NCBI RefSeq assembly: GCF_000003815.2
Contig: NC_049986.1
Span: forward strand, 12,492,089 to 12,556,088
DNA: 64,000 nucleotides
DNA from: Branchiostoma floridae
Taxonomy: Eukaryota; Chordata; Leptocardii; Amphioxiformes; Branchiostomatidae
Direction: 5' to 3'
A program made the position numbers and the translations under genes. Positions 34,501 through 48,400 of this stretch are shown in pieces. How positions within the stretch are numbered: position 1 is the stretch's first letter; each line of letters opens with the position of its first letter. Under the pieces are notes generated by a model. It was not told the DNA's origin. It made no database searches and was given only the letters and a program-made list of their open reading frames with translations.

Positions 34501-37500
34501 CAATAATGTTGGTACTGCCAAATCACTGTGGTCACCTGGTACAGTCAAACCTGCCCATCCAACCAACTCTATCCACCAACTCCAGTCAACAACCACTCTG
34601 AGACGGTCCCGTCCTATTTTGCATAGTAATGCACCAGTACTAGGTATTGGTGGCTCGTGGCCATAAATAAACAACCAATAAAAAACAGCCACACAACTGT
34701 CATACACATAAGAAACAAAGCTTCACAAAACACTACAAATATTGGTCTTCAAATGTTTGTTTAGTAGAAGACCGGCCATAGAAAAAAAAAACATAAGTAT
34801 CACCGCCGTTGTTTTCCCCAGGGAGCGTGGCCCCGCAGGTGGCAGACGAGCGAACGCCCAAAAGACTTGTTACTTTAAAAATGGTTCGTACCGTCTATAA
34901 AAATGAAGCTTCATAGAGTGATGTCGAATATGTTTCCCAATATGTACACAGAGTTTTTTGTGATTTTGGCGTTGTCGTTTTTCGTAATGATTTTGTTAGT
35001 CGGGCCGCCGCATTCAGTGCATTTTGCCCATTTCCCATGAAAACACAACCTGGATTGTGAAAGATTTAGCCCTCCTCGCGGGAGACAAGAAGCACACACA
35101 ATCACAATTCTACTGTCAAAAGAAAGCTAATATATCATAAAATTAGAATTTTTATTTATGTTTGTCTAAATTGGTCACCAGCTTCCGAAGAGAGCAAATT
35201 TCCAAAAGCGGGGCAAGTTAGGGCGCACTATTTAACGCGGCTCAAAATCGGAATTTATATTCACGATAACGTCCTCGGTGTTTGCCAGTTGTAACGCGGA
35301 GGGTGAAGAGTTCATGAACAGTATGGATGCCTTTGTAAAGAAGGAAGCGTGGCTCTCTGGCGATAGAGAATGATCACAGACACACAAGATCTGCCGTGGC
35401 TGAGAAACGATCTTTATTCTTCACTGTCACATCCTCTCTCTCTGTGTCCCAACTCTCTGAACTGAACCCTCATCCCTGGTGTCCCTTCTTTTTATCTCTT
35501 AGCTGGGTGCTGACGTAAACAAAACAAATTCTTCCCACATGTACTCAACGGGTCATTAATTAACTGTGATCGCCCCTTTGTTCTTCCTTATCTCATCTAC
35601 TGGTCAGCTAAAATACAAGATGTTTATCTGTTTCTGTTAATTTCTGAGAAACCTTCCCAAGAATCATTTTAAACGGATGTTGTCAATATGGGCTCTATTA
35701 CATCCCCCTGCTTTGAAACAAATGCGTCCCCGCATTTTACAACATTAACAGCGACTCTGACAGAACAAAAAGAGTAACAAGTCAGTTGCATCAGTGACAT
35801 ATTGATTGATATATGACAAACAGATCTGAGTGGAGAAACACTAGCTTCCCAGTATCAGGTCTAAATCACAATGTGAAAGACATACAGTATAGTATGAAAT
35901 CTGTATCGAAAATCTCGTCAATGGATCAAGAGTTCAGTCATCAAGTCCATGCTTCAATGTTCATGTTCAGGTCGCAATCTGCGTGATCCTGGGGTCACCA
36001 TCACTCAGGTCGTCGTTGTTGCTCTAGGGTCTGCTCCGCTCAGGTGCACCAGTTGTCTCTCTGTCCTCCCCTTGCTTCCTCGTCCTCACGGCGGCTGTGT
36101 CCTGTCCTTGCCCAATTGGCTGCCAGTGTGGCTTGTCGGGATCAGGTCACAGGCCCGTTGAATCCTTGGTCCTTCGCTGGTGGGGTGCCCTTTGTGGCGT
36201 CTCCTCCACCGTGTCTGGACCATTTACACCCTCCATAAGTGACTCTCGCTTCGCCACTGTCTGGGTTTATCTCCTGCGAGGTAGAGCATTGTACAACCTG
36301 GCCACACCGTCTTGCAACCTTCGCTAGACCCTGCACTAATTTCAGATGTTCATCTCTAGTCTATCACTAGCATAAGCTGAGCTCCTGGGGTGTAGGATTT
36401 AACTGACTTTGCTATCAGCTGAGCCTTCATGACGCCCAAACATCCCCGCTAACCGGCAACATTTGCCCGAATGTCTGGCTTTCCACGGACATCAATCCGG
36501 CAGTCAGCTCCATCCCCACTGGCTTACGGACCCAAGGACTCTCACAAACATTCTTCACTACAATGATAACTGTCGTCTGTCTTTCCATGGCTAAACTACT
36601 TGACTGAGAAACAACAAACTGCTTTTACCCTGCCCATTCCTACAAAAATCTATCATGTGTTTGACATAAGGCCATAGTTCAAGCTAGGTCTCACTAGGCA
36701 CGCTCAATACCGACCCCACCCCGGGAGTCTGCAGAGTTCCCCTACCCCCTGCTCAACCGTGGCTGTCGATAGAGCTCCTGTCGACCTATCCTAACTGGAG
36801 TCCCTCTCAAAAACTTGCAAGTATCATTGTCTACAACTAGTACAAGGCTAACATACACGTGCACAGCAGAACAGAATCTGACCTACTTTTCCGTCCACCA
36901 CTCAAACAAATAACAAGGAAAACTACCCTCTAATTGATATGTTTCTGATTTGCTTTGTTTCTCAGACTAATTCCGAACCACGGAGAGAATTTCCTAAAGC
37001 CAAATTCAAAATCACACGAGTTCACTTGGGACATTCAGATCATTCCAGGAAAAGTCTATTAAACTCCACTGTACTCAGCTAACTAACATTGTGGGATCGA
37101 CACTTCACGGCTTTTTTCTTACATCATGTTACCACACCAACTAAACAACCTGTATTTTGAGAACCTATTTTTTGCTGTCTAACGAGAACTACGGTCCACC
37201 TTGTGTTGCCCCTACATAACCTACAAAGTTTACACTACAATCTACAGATTTACGCTACACAGAATCAGACTAGGTGGCCAGGTCACAATGCTCAAAACCA
37301 AGCAAAGGCAAGCTCTCACCGGACTGGTTGTGGTCTGTAGTCATCTTCCGTGGCCTTGGAGTCGTCCGGTTGTTCATGCTGGGCCGCGCCGGGCTCACGG
37401 TGCTCTGGAGTGGTCGTCTCTTGTGGTCTTGTAGCCGGCGTCCGAGGGTTGGTCATAGTCCCTCCCATCCCGTGCAGGGAGATATTACCGGATCCATGCA

Positions 37501-40500
37501 GACAACGCCATGTAAAGAAGGAAGCGTGGCTCTCTGGCGATAGAGAATGATCACAGACACACAAGATCTGCCGTGGCTGAGAAACGATCTTTATTCTTCA
37601 CTGTCACATCCTCTCTCTCTGTGTCCCAACTCTCTGAACTGAACCCTCATCCCTGGTGTCCCTTCTTTTTATCTCTTAGCTGGGTGCTGACGTAAACAAA
37701 ACAAATTCTTCCCACATGTACTCAACGGGTCATTAATTAACTGTGATCGCCCCTTTGTTCTTCCTTATCTCATCTACTGGTCAGCTAAAATACAAGATGT
37801 TTATCTGTTTCTGTTAATTTCTGAGAAACCTTCCCAAGAATCATTTTAAACGGATGTTGTCAATATGGGCTCTATTACACCTTCCTTATTCAAGTATGGT
37901 CTCTAGATGAATGTGTTAAAAATTCATCGATCAAAACTTGACCACTCTTTGGCAACTAGTGATGGAGCGCCGTGAGTTCGAGCGCGTAAAAAGGGGGGGC
38001 ATCTTAGGGCGGACCCCGTTATATCAAATAGATAATATATATAATTTAGTTTACAAAAATAGCAGAGTTAACAACAGAGCTAATGGCCAATCAGCACTCC
38101 CGGAACTGGTTTTACTGGCCAATCAGCACTCCAGGCACTGGTATAATGGCCAATTAGCAGGGAGGTCACAGCAGGTAAAGCAACAGCAACTGATTCTAAA
38201 GCTGAGCCTGTAACACTCATTGTAAATTTCACACACATAGGACCAAGGATTTATTGACTACATGTAGGTGTGTAGAAGCTTTACAAACATTGAGTACAGT
38301 GTGTGTGAATGGTCTTCCCACTGCAGGTGGTAAATCAAACAAATTAGAAGAAAGTGGATATGCTGATTTTATGTCTGAACTTTTTATGTCTACACTTAAA
38401 ACTCAGCAATAACAACTAAAAGTTTTGCCATATCAAGATTCCAACACAGAAAAGGGTTTTGTCATGATGTTCCTGCCGGTAAGAATTTCTTGGCACTATT
38501 GACAAGATGCTAGTCCATTATTTGACTACACTGCTGTGGGATTCCCTGACACGGGTGGCCAGCAATCGGCTAGTCTTCACACCTTACCACAGTCTCCAAG
38601 CAACTCTGTCCAGCAGATTAACGTTGGTCAGGCCGCACACCTTACTGTCCTTCCTAGCAAGTTGCAACCAAAATTTCCTTGGTCTACCATGACCTCTACC
38701 ATGATCTGCCATGAACTACAATTTGGCAATGGCATTGAAGCAGCCACTGCCTTACACAACATGTCCATACCACTGGCGGAGTTGGTGTGACCGTAGCACT
38801 GTGGCAATGACGACAACCACAAGTCTAGCATACATAGCAGCTGAAGACATTGAGTGTTGGGGTTTGATGCCATGGATCCAACTAATCATGGCTCTGTTAT
38901 TGTGGCACAATCGCTCACTAGAGACCCAGTGGAGCCTGGCTTTAACAGGTACCTTAATAAGCCTTTTTGAAGGGTAGATGTCTGGAAGTTAGTATAGGCA
39001 GGAACTTTTAAAATCTTCCCCAAGGCTCCTGTTAATAGAAATATTTGGACAACACAAATTAGACGTTCCTGTCAGTAACATTTTCTTGTACTGTTGACAT
39101 ATTGATATTTCTTTCAAAAGCTCTGCTGACAGACATATAAAAAAAGAAGTACACACAAAAAAGTACCTTGGTGTCCGACAGGGAATCTCTTCATTGTGTA
39201 ACAGTCCCCGTGCTGCCTCATACAGCTCTAAGGTGACAGGAACAATAGGGGTCTTCTCTCCTGATGCCAGCTCATCCTCATAGTCATCCTGTAACTCTTG
39301 CAACTACCAGAAAAAGACAACACAACTTGTAAAAAAACTTTCCTAGCCAAGCACTTCCTAATGCTACTCTGGTTATAATTTAAATGAACTACTAAAGTAA
39401 ATTTTAACAATCATGGTTTAATCAGATTTATTTCAAATGCATTTTATTTTCTTTTTAACTTGGCAATAAAATTTAAGGAATACAATTCCAAGATGCTAAA
39501 ATTTCCCAAACTTGGTCAAAAGTATTCTGTAATATCTATACAGAATAGCCATCCAGGTCTTTGGTGACATACATTTGACCTGAATGTGTACATGTATATT
39601 GTATTTGAACAATAATATATATTTTTTGTGGTTGTATGAAATTCTATTCTATGTGTAATAAATTTCAGTACAAAAAGAGCTTGAAACAATCTCTGAGGCT
39701 CTTGCGTACGTAGATGCCGGGAACCAGTAAAGACAGGATTGACGTAGTTGGACCAAAGGTTACTCCTTTCATTCTCTTAGAACCAGGGTAATTTGAGTCC
39801 ACTGACGTGACATATTCAACCCTTCCTCTTATCATAAGTGCAAGCCCATTAATTCCACGCACCAATGTTATGGACAAGAATATCAATGTCTTACTTGCCA
39901 GACATGTTAAAGTTAAGAAAGTGCACTCTGCTCTCACTCTAAGCTACAAAGAACAATTCTAGTGACCCTCGAAGGATAAGGTCGGTCTCGTCACACACAG
40001 ATATTATTGTGACTAACTTGGTTGCTATGCATTTGAAGTCTTATCGCATGTATAGCTAAGGCCATGTTGATTTGTTTATATGGATGACATTCGCGCGTGC
40101 ATCAATTTACAGCTGTTTCCCCCAAAAAACATACTGTTAATCATACAAAGCAGCTGGTGATAAAATGCCATAGATTGGGAAAATGAATACTAATGTCATC
40201 GAATGCTAAAGTCAAGGTCAAAGAAGAAGATGTGAAAGAACAAAAATGAAGAATCTATTATTGTTCAGTCATTTGCTCAACCTTCCTGACCACTCAGACT
40301 TCATAATGACGCCAACTTTTTGACCAAACTTTTTTCTTTATTCGCACGCTCTCTTGGGGTTCCCAGAGGATGTCATCCATATACTAGTAATGAAATCAAC
40401 ATGACAGGTTTTTCTAGGGTGGGTCAGGAAACACAACATTTTTTTTCTAGGCAAAGTGTATTATTTTGTAGATCACTGTGACCAAAATACATGTAATACA

Positions 40501-43500
40501 AAAACAAATCCCTAGATACCAACCCTAATTTTTCAGGACTCTAATTGGAAACACATTCAATATTGATTTTCCTAGGCCTAAATACTGTACCTGTTCAGCT
40601 TGGAATGTACTAGTACCATCTGTAGAAGGGGGGCTAACACACTCAGGGGACAGCCAGTCTAACATGTCTACAAGAGACTCCTAATGAGAAAAAAAGTGGG
40701 GAGGGGTGGGGTGGTTTTAGAAAAGCGAGCAGAATAACTTAGTAAACGTAAATGTGTGAAGAAATAAAAGTATCCCTTCAATTCTAAGTGACAGCTTAGA
40801 TATGCCAATGTGGTTACCTTAACCCCATCTATGCTGTATTCTACAGTAATCAATACAGATTGTATGTATTGATGCACATGACTAGTCATAGAGAGGGTTA
40901 AGTACATCTGAGGAAGTGAAGATCAATTGTTTGCATTGATTGAAAAGAGTTCCTTATTAAAACAAGAAAAGAAGCAATATAAGAGAAGCAACATTAAAGA
41001 TTGAAATGGATTTGAAATCTGAAACAGAATGCAATCAAGAAATGACGGGAAATCTGGGGAAAGAGTACAAACTACAATGAAAATAGGATTTTAAAAGGGT
41101 TCTGTGTTTTTCTTGTGCTATTCCTACCTCTTCAGCGGATACAAATGAGCCAGTGGAGGAGGTCTCATCTCTGCGCCAGTCTGCCTGTAAGTACAGCTGG
41201 TCCAGCTCGGAGATGGCGTCCAAACCAGTCATGGTCGTGTCTCGGGACAGGTTACTACAGACAGGAGATACAACTGTCAAATTTCAGCATTTTCTTTTAC
41301 TTATTCTTTAATATGGTAAGTTGCCACAGTCCAAAAAAGTTTGGTGTATTGGTCTTCACTGTGTAGAAAGAACATAGTGATAGATTAACATATAGGACAG
41401 GCTACTGTAGGCATGGACAGAAGACAGAACTGTTAATCATCGGAATTTCGTAAACTTTCTTTGGAACAAGTTGACAGAGTAAAGAATACCGATTGCTGCA
41501 TTGGGCTTCTATAGCAGGTATGTATGTAACATACATGTAAAGCTCATTATTTCGTGGACAGAGAAAGATAGATAATAGAAGGAATTAAATATAAATAAGA
41601 AATTTTGGAATAGAACATATTCCTGACCTACTATCACCCTTTAAAATCCATTTCCATTCATTTCTACATTTGTCTGAATCTTTTGAAATGCTTTGATTAT
41701 TTTTTAAGTAGACATGTACATTTGTATTTGTATCAACTACTCACGCTATGGAATGGTCCAGGAGAATGTTTCTCCCATCCTCCTGTAGTCTGTACGCTCT
41801 CTGGAGTAATCTTTCTACTCGCTCGACCAACTCAGTATCATCAGCACCCTGGAAATTAAAACAGTACATCAAACTACATCTATCTTAACGCAACTGTGGT
41901 TGCTATGCAAAGTTGCCATGCCAGAGTGACCAGTATGAGTCAGATGACCACAGCCTGTCACAAGAAAGTTGAGCAAGACATAATCAACAAAAGGTCGAAA
42001 TGGAAAGTATAGAGACGTATTCTTTTGATCATTACACAATTTTTAAGTATCAGCCAATATTCACATATTACCAAGCCCCTTTAAAGGCTCAATTTTAGGT
42101 GAAAACAAAAATATGCAACCCTCTGTCAATTTTAAAATCAGACAACGTTCTGGTAAAACAAATACAACCAAAGCTCATCAACTATAAGACCTAAGAGTAA
42201 GAGTTTTTGTGTGATGAATATTCTAAAGGAAATAATACCCTCTGGGAAGTCACTAATGGATTTTCTTAAAGTTTATACCACTGCCCCAGCTGCCTCATTT
42301 TGATTTTCTAGACACTCTTGGGCAAGTGCCATTGATACATTTTCTTAATAAAGTCTCGACGTCTCATACCTCAGCCCCAGCTGCCCCCTCCCCCCTCTCC
42401 AGCTCCATGACTCTTTCCTCTACTCTCATGGTCGCTATCTCCTCCCAGCAGCTGATGGCATGTTCCAGGTGCTGCATACCTGAAGGTCAGATGCATACAC
42501 AGGTAATAGTAAGGACATCACAAATGCACTAAATGTGAATTCAACAAACGTTAACAAGGCATAGAAATTGAACGGCTTGAATATCAAACAGTTAAATCAT
42601 CCCATGCAACAATATGCAGGCAAGGGACAAAGACTGCAATATGAAACTTTTAGACATGAATTTTTATCAGCAGGAAGTTCCAAACCTTTTCATTAATTTG
42701 TGTTCTTAATTCATAAAGCATACCTTCGGCAGTGACTAAAAGCACAACAAAAGCTGGCCCCCAAACTGTACCTTTAGGAGTGACTAAAAGCACATCAAGG
42801 CTGGACCCTGAAGGTACGACTAAAAGCACAACAAGGCAGGACCCTTAGGCTATTGAAACATACATTGACAAAAAAAACTACCAACAAAGTTCACACATAC
42901 TAGTAACACACTGAGAACACTTAAGATACTAGCCCATGCATGTTTTAGACATAAACATTTACAAAAAGCACAAGATGTTGATAAACATTGGTGGCACACC
43001 TTTCAACCCTGGATGATTTTACACATGGAAGAGACAGAGAGACAGAGGATGAAACATGACAGTCAGTGTATTGAAGTAATTAGTACAGGAAAAAGTTCTA
43101 CCAAACAAAAGGGCTACATACATGAAATGATGGGAAAATGATGACAAAGTGGTGGCATATCAAATTTCTTTCTCACTATACTTCAGCTGACATGTAAACT
43201 GGGTCTTGTACATTTGTAGTCCTCTAGCATATTTTCAAAAGCTACATGTGCACGAAAGGATACAGTTGACAGAAAGGGTTTATACATTATTTATACATAG
43301 ATTATGTAGAAACAGTGTTTGAGATTGTGTGTCTTCATGCATGAAACATGTTGACTGTGTTGGTTAACATAGTATACACAAACTTTTATACTGAGTACAC
43401 ATATGGTACACAGGTTGTGCTTTGTCTGTACGTGTTAGTACAACTTGAGCACAATAAAACATACAGACAGGCTGAATAGAAGTTCGAAACTGGAACTATG

Positions 43501-45117
43501 CAGCTCTAAATGTCTTACTGAGGGATGACTGTGGTGCGATAGATGTTGGTTAGCTGAGGAATGAGTCCTCTCTACTATATAGAACAAAAACTCACCTGTC
43601 TGAAAGATCTGTGCAGGTGCCATGTCGATGTGTTCCATCTGCATGGTCCTCTCCGAGCAGGCGCTGCGGACGGAAGTGAGCGATCCGTGCAGGCTGGACC
43701 GCGTGAGAGAGTGGCGTCTACTCGTGTTACTTGATGCAGATGCTGTGCTGATGGTCCGTACATGGCTTCCTACCATTGGGGATGGACATAAGAAGTGTAA
43801 ATTGAGAAATAAAGGTAGAAACTTTGGATTCTAAGATTCTCCTACCATGAAAACATAATAGAGATTTACGTATGACATTTTCAACAACTGTTACAACTAA
43901 GTCACAGACGAAATATGCTATATCTGAAAGGCCTTGACCATTTACTACATTATCCAGTTGCTTGAGTAACTAAAACTTGAAAATTGTGTACCAACTAGCT
44001 TTGCCCAGGATCACTGCATAACATCAAAAGAAGCAAAGTGTTGCTTGTCAATGAGAAGCAAAGTGCAGATAATATGACATCTACAAGAGAAAAATTACAA
44101 CAATGTTTTGAGTCTATTCCTGAATTGTCCACTCAATGTGAAATAGGAGATTCTAGTATGTATCAATGCTTCAAATGGGTGCAGACTATAATATACAAAC
44201 GGTGGCTATACCAATATGTTGCAAACCTTTCCCACCTCCATCCACATTAGCAGGACTCCTGGCCCGTGGGGTACTCGTGCTGACATGCAGACTCAACGCC
44301 TCCACAAAGTCTTTCTCCGCAGCCCTGGGGCTGCGTGCGGGGTTTGGTCTCGTTCTACGACGGAAGTATCTCGCTGCAATGCTGAGCAAAGTCACGCTGA
44401 CCGCTACCGCAAAGCCAACTTTGGAGTAGATACTTATCGGCATTCTACCTTTGATGGATCTACAAAATGAAATCAATAAGCAAGACATAAAGGAAAAGAA
44501 TGCAATCTTGCATCATTAATACAAAGATTTACAATGTAGAATATTTTTCATACATCACAACAACTAAGACCATTATGAGTGTGTCAAAACGTTCACCGAG
44601 TGTATCTTGAGTTTTAACCATAGGCGAGTACCTATAATGGACACATCTAGGCCAAAACAGCAACAGGTTGGTAGTGACGCAAGCCAGGCCACAAAATTAT
44701 GTTAGCCATGTCATGTGATACTTGATCCATCTTTCCAGCTGATCAATCTTCATATCAAGGCTACAATCGTGATCGGAAGCTAAAATCTACAACTAACGCA
44801 GTCTAATACACACAGAGACCTCAAATCACAACAATCAGACATTCCACATGTAACAGATGTGTTGCTTGACCCACGTGTCTTTCGTTATGATGCAAGAAAC
44901 CGGAAGATGTCTTGCCACCCTCCCTCCCCCTCTGAGTTTTTTTCGACCCTTATCTTTCATACATGCAGGTATCAAATAACTTCTAAGCTGGATAACATCA
45001 TAGCTTTGCATTTAAGATACAGCATCATTTAAAAACCAATAAAAATGTCCCGATTACCTGCTAACCTTGAAACAACGCACGACCTTACATGCCTGTGTCC
45101 CGCTTGGTCGCCGCCAT
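28592..45117 (-). CDS. MIGA2: Mitoguardin (MIGA/FAM73), 15 exons, 598 aa
   Basis: Exons, 5' to 3': 45117-45089, 44459-44236, 43769-43596, 42479-42370, 41848-41745, 41254-41128, 40680-40591, 39303-39167, 34196-34124, 33884-33798, 33346-33248, 32819-32685, 31588-31535, 29897-29781 and 28828-28592. All are GT...AG and in frame (1797 bases). Mitoguardins sit in the outer mitochondrial membrane, promote fusion, and bridge mitochondria to ER and lipid droplets. Residues 22-41 form the N-terminal membrane anchor, followed by basic YFRRRTR. SFVSAEE (250-256) resembles the FFAT motif that binds VAP proteins. The C-terminal lipid-binding domain is highly conserved (RTEMLDCLS, LHCVRQAFQ, LSFYDVVLDFIL, GFISEHVSPVL-like GISEHVSPVLAWGF). 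Vertebrates have two paralogues of about 590-630 aa; this is probably the single pre-duplication orthologue, so the symbol stands for the family. The first exon is 29 coding bases, read straight off the shared promoter with INTS5. Confidence 0.93.
29560..29720. repeat. Imperfect repeat with GCGGT/ACCGC and CTTAAATCC motifs
   Basis: In the last MIGA intron, phrases such as ccgcaaacttaaatcc, gcgaacttaagtcc and ccgcaaaattaaatcc recur, with inverse gcggtggccg nearby. A related fragment lies at about 28490-28550. It is probably an old dispersed element. Confidence 0.4.
30128..30437. mobile_element. hAT-like MITE (310 bp)
   Basis: The ends are CAGGGCTCGAAAT and ATTTCGAGCCCTG, 13 bp inverted repeats. 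The flanks share AAAGAGG on both sides, consistent with a roughly 8 bp target duplication. CAGGG ends and 8 bp duplications are typical of hAT elements. Near the left end the palindromic unit GGGTGCACTGGTGCACCC occurs. It lies in a MIGA intron and is non-coding. Confidence 0.7.
34293..38022. mobile_element. DNA transposon-like element interrupted by an LTR retrotransposon
   Basis: The left end ATAACGGGGGCCGCCCTAAG (34293-34312) continues into atgccccc. The right end, 37996-38022, reads as its inverse (gcatcttagggcgg then accccgttat). Removing the LTR element at 35334-37879 and one copy of its target duplication leaves an element of about 1.18 kb without coding potential. It occupies the MIGA intron between exons 8 and 9. 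Confidence 0.6.
35334..37879 (-). mobile_element. Non-autonomous LTR retrotransposon (2.55 kb) with identical 369 bp LTRs
   Basis: LTRs at 35334-35702 and 37511-37879 read identically by eye and have TG...CA ends. On the minus strand the 5' LTR (37879-37511) is followed at once by TGGCGTTGTCTGCATGG, a primer-binding-site candidate. The 3' LTR (35702-35334) is preceded by AAAGCAGGGGGA, a polypurine tract. The target duplication is CCTT (35330-35333 and 37880-37883). The LTR has AATAAAG on the minus strand. The 1.8 kb interior has no gag or pol frame, so it depends on a partner. It is in the same sense as MIGA. Confidence 0.9.
42715..42850. repeat. Three-copy tandem repeat in MIGA intron 3
   Basis: About three copies of a unit near 45-55 bp containing gactaaaagcacaacaagg then ctggacc, with different amounts of divergence. 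Confidence 0.6.
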
Positions 45118-45415
45118 AAAGGTTTTAATGCTCAGCGTTTTCCGATTGGTCAAGTCCTTTCTAGGTCACTGTTTTGACCAATCAGAAAAGCGTCTCGCCA
45201 AAAGTCAACACCATTCTTATCATAGGGACAAAATTTAAACTCTTTAGCATAAAACGATTGAAAGCAATAAAAAAAATTCTTAAATATATCAATACAAAAC
45301 CAAACATGCAGTTTATTATTTCATATATTCATTTGTGTCTTTCAAACGATCTATATTTGTGATAGAGAATCTAGGCCATCCCCTTGAAAATAGTGGTTTC
45401 TACTAAAGGTGCAAA
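45118..45415. promoter_or_regulatory. Bidirectional MIGA/INTS5 promoter
   Basis: The two start codons diverge and are 298 bp apart. Within it, 45135-45153 (containing GATTGGTCAA) and 45174-45192 (containing TTGACCAATC) are an imperfect 19 bp inverted repeat. This puts one CCAAT box on each strand, facing away from one centre. CCAAT boxes bind NF-Y in animals. No TATA box is obvious. Shared control is inferred. Confidence 0.55.
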
Positions 45416-48400
45416 ATGGCGACAACTATTGGCGGTGGAGGAGTTTCCGCGGCTTCTCACACCCCTCAGGTACGATAGGCATCATCAACACGCATTTTTA
45501 TCAGCTTTCATAAATCTATAATGTTCATAAATACATTACTTCAGAGGGATTGTGCTGTTTTTGTACGTCACCTGAGTATGACTGTGTTTTGTCTGGCAGT
45601 TTCACTGCCCCCCTCCCCACTTCAAAGCGACAGTGCACCACTGCCATAACAAGAGTTCGGAGACCTCATACCGTCAGGAAATATTCAGAGCCTTTGTAGA
45701 TTTATTGCCCCTTATCACTGCTGCAACCATTTCTGTTGCAACGCTCCCTGCAGCATCCATCCCTGCCACTCCTTTTCCCATTGTATCTGTCGCCATTGCA
45801 TCCACCGCTGTCACATCTGTTCCTGCGGCATACGTTCCAATGCGTACGTTCCCACTGCAACGCTTCCCGCTGCATCTGACCAAGCTGCATGCTCCAAGCC
45901 ACATCTGTCTAATCCTCATCTGTCCAAGCCGCATCCATGCTGCCATATAGGTTCAAACCACATCTCTCTAAGCTGCATCTGTGCAAGCTGCATCTGTTCA
46001 CCTGTATCTGTCCTCCTGTATCCATCCCTGCAACATCAATTTTTGCAACCTCAGTCCCCGCAACATCTATTTATTTATGGGTTATTTGTTTATTATTGTT
46101 TTGTTATTATTATTATTTATTATCATTTTTATTTATGGGCCCCTCTTATCTGTCCCCCTGTATCCATCCCCACAACATCAGTCCCCGTAACATCCGTCCC
46201 GCTGCATCTGTCGCCATTGCATACTTCCTGTCGCATTAGCCCCGCTGCTCCAGCCCCTCCGTCAAAGCTCAATGCACAATTGATGTGGTCTTTTGTAAAC
46301 AATGGTATTTTCAATAGCCCTGACCAGTCAAAAGTTTGAATAATGCCAGGTTGCATGACTTTTTTGCCAATATGTTTACTTATCCTATGGTTCTTTTTTC
46401 TACCATTTTAATCACAAAGGAGTTGCAGGCTGAGATCAAGACATTTGTCCAGGGCAAACATGCCACGTTTGGGCACAAGTTGACTTTGGAGGAGCATGCT
46501 AGAAGCGCCCTCTCTCTGCTGAGGACCGTACCTGCAGCCCGCTCAGCTGTGCTGGAGTTCCTGCAGGGAATTTTTGATGAAGCAGTCAATTCTCACATCC
46601 TTCAAATTGAGAGTGAAGGTTCAGGTAGGAAGATACATGTATATGAGATTTTTGTGTAATGCAGAATCCTTTGAGTTTGATGTTTTTAAACTGCTGATAT
46701 TTCGACCAAGACTAACAAGCAAGCCCCATACAAGGATATTCAACAAAGACTTGCAAATAACTATGCTTTAAATACTGTAAAACTTGTTTGTAGCTGTTTG
46801 ATTTTTGTGACTTTTGTGGTGACCTTTAACCTGAAAATTATGACACTAAATGTATGTTTTGTAACTTTTTGTTGTTGCTAGGGACTGTGGGTCCGAACTT
46901 GGACCCAGTCATACAGGAAGTGTGCAGCGTTTTACTGGGCTTTGTCAAGGTCAACCCTCAAGCATGGGCTCCTCTTATTTCTGCTGTAAGTACACATGCA
47001 CATACAATTTAAAACATCACACTGCGAGAAACAGATCCTGGTGAGAACACAGATTGTTCTGATTTTGGTCAACAAAGGATAATTTTTTTTTTGTAGAATC
47101 TATAACATAAACATAAGGAATTAATTAGCCCCTTTGTTTCACTGTCATAGTGCATTGTCAGTGGATTCCATGTAGTTTATAAATGTATCTCTCTTATGGT
47201 TCTTGTTTACCTTGGAATGTTATCAACAAGTTAGGTGCCTAACAATAATTATTTTGGTCATGGTTTTGTTGCAGTGGTCAATTGACCTCCTGGGACAGAT
47301 TAGCACCAAATATGCAGGAAGAAGAGGTATTTATTTGCAGTTATCACAAATTAAATATACCATACTTATGATTTGTTAAACATTTTAAGGTGTTACTTGT
47401 CTTAGAATTTGAGATAGCCTTGCCATAAACTATAGTATGTAAAGGTAAAAGAGAATGTATGGTTATACAATGTTACCTGAAATGTTTTGTAAGTGATAGG
47501 TAGAAAGTACTGCAGGGCTGGGACATGTTTTTGTACTCCCAAATAAATGCCAGTCCATCACTGTTATGTGATGTATGTACTAAGACTAAGAGTTCCCATT
47601 CCTTGAGTGTTGAACAGTGAGAGACATTATCCATATTTAACAGTTGGTCTATAGTTCTGTCAGTTAGGTTTTTTTAACTTGTGTGTGTTTCAATTGTAGG
47701 AGTCCCTCACTCTTCCAGTCTGAATGAGCTGTTACAGCTATGGATGACTTGCAAAGGTACAGGGATTCTGTGATTACACGCATTCTTAATCTAATAGTAC
47801 CATATTCACTTGCATTCACTAGTACTTGTCAATTAGTATTTTGTACAGGATAATCTGCAGCAATCTATTTTGTCAAGTTTAAATTCATATACCTGTATAT
47901 CATTCTGTAATACTAAGTGACTTGCTACGGGTATAATCGACAGCACTTCTCAATGTCTTATGAACAGCACTTCTTAATGTCTTATGAACATTGCTTCTCA
48001 ATACTGAATATTAATTTTACAGCAACAAGAACTCTGATGGATATCTACACCCAGTGTCTAGCAGCAATGTTAGTATTTTTCCCGTTGTTTCTAGCTGTAA
48101 ACTGTGTATCAATCAATACTTTGTATGCAAGCTACAGTAACTGTATGAAAATGAAGTGGCAAAGAGCCTGACTATAGAGTTCTCTGTTAACAAGCTTCAA
48201 AATTTTCAAGGAAGAAACAACGATTTTAGACAGGAAACCCACCTAGAAAATCTGTTCGTGGTTTGACTGGTCACGATAGATTTGATTTTAGAATTTTAGA
48301 TCAGTTCTACAGTTCTTTTTTACCCTTTTTGATAATGTAATAATTACATGTAATTTTGTATTTGACAGGACTGGTAGCTCTGCTGACCTGTGTGTAGATG

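Noticed and set aside
45633-46239. Ala/Pro/Thr-rich frames near the start of INTS5
   Set aside because: Intron 1 low-complexity CATC repeats; the conserved INTS5 sequence resumes only at 46420.
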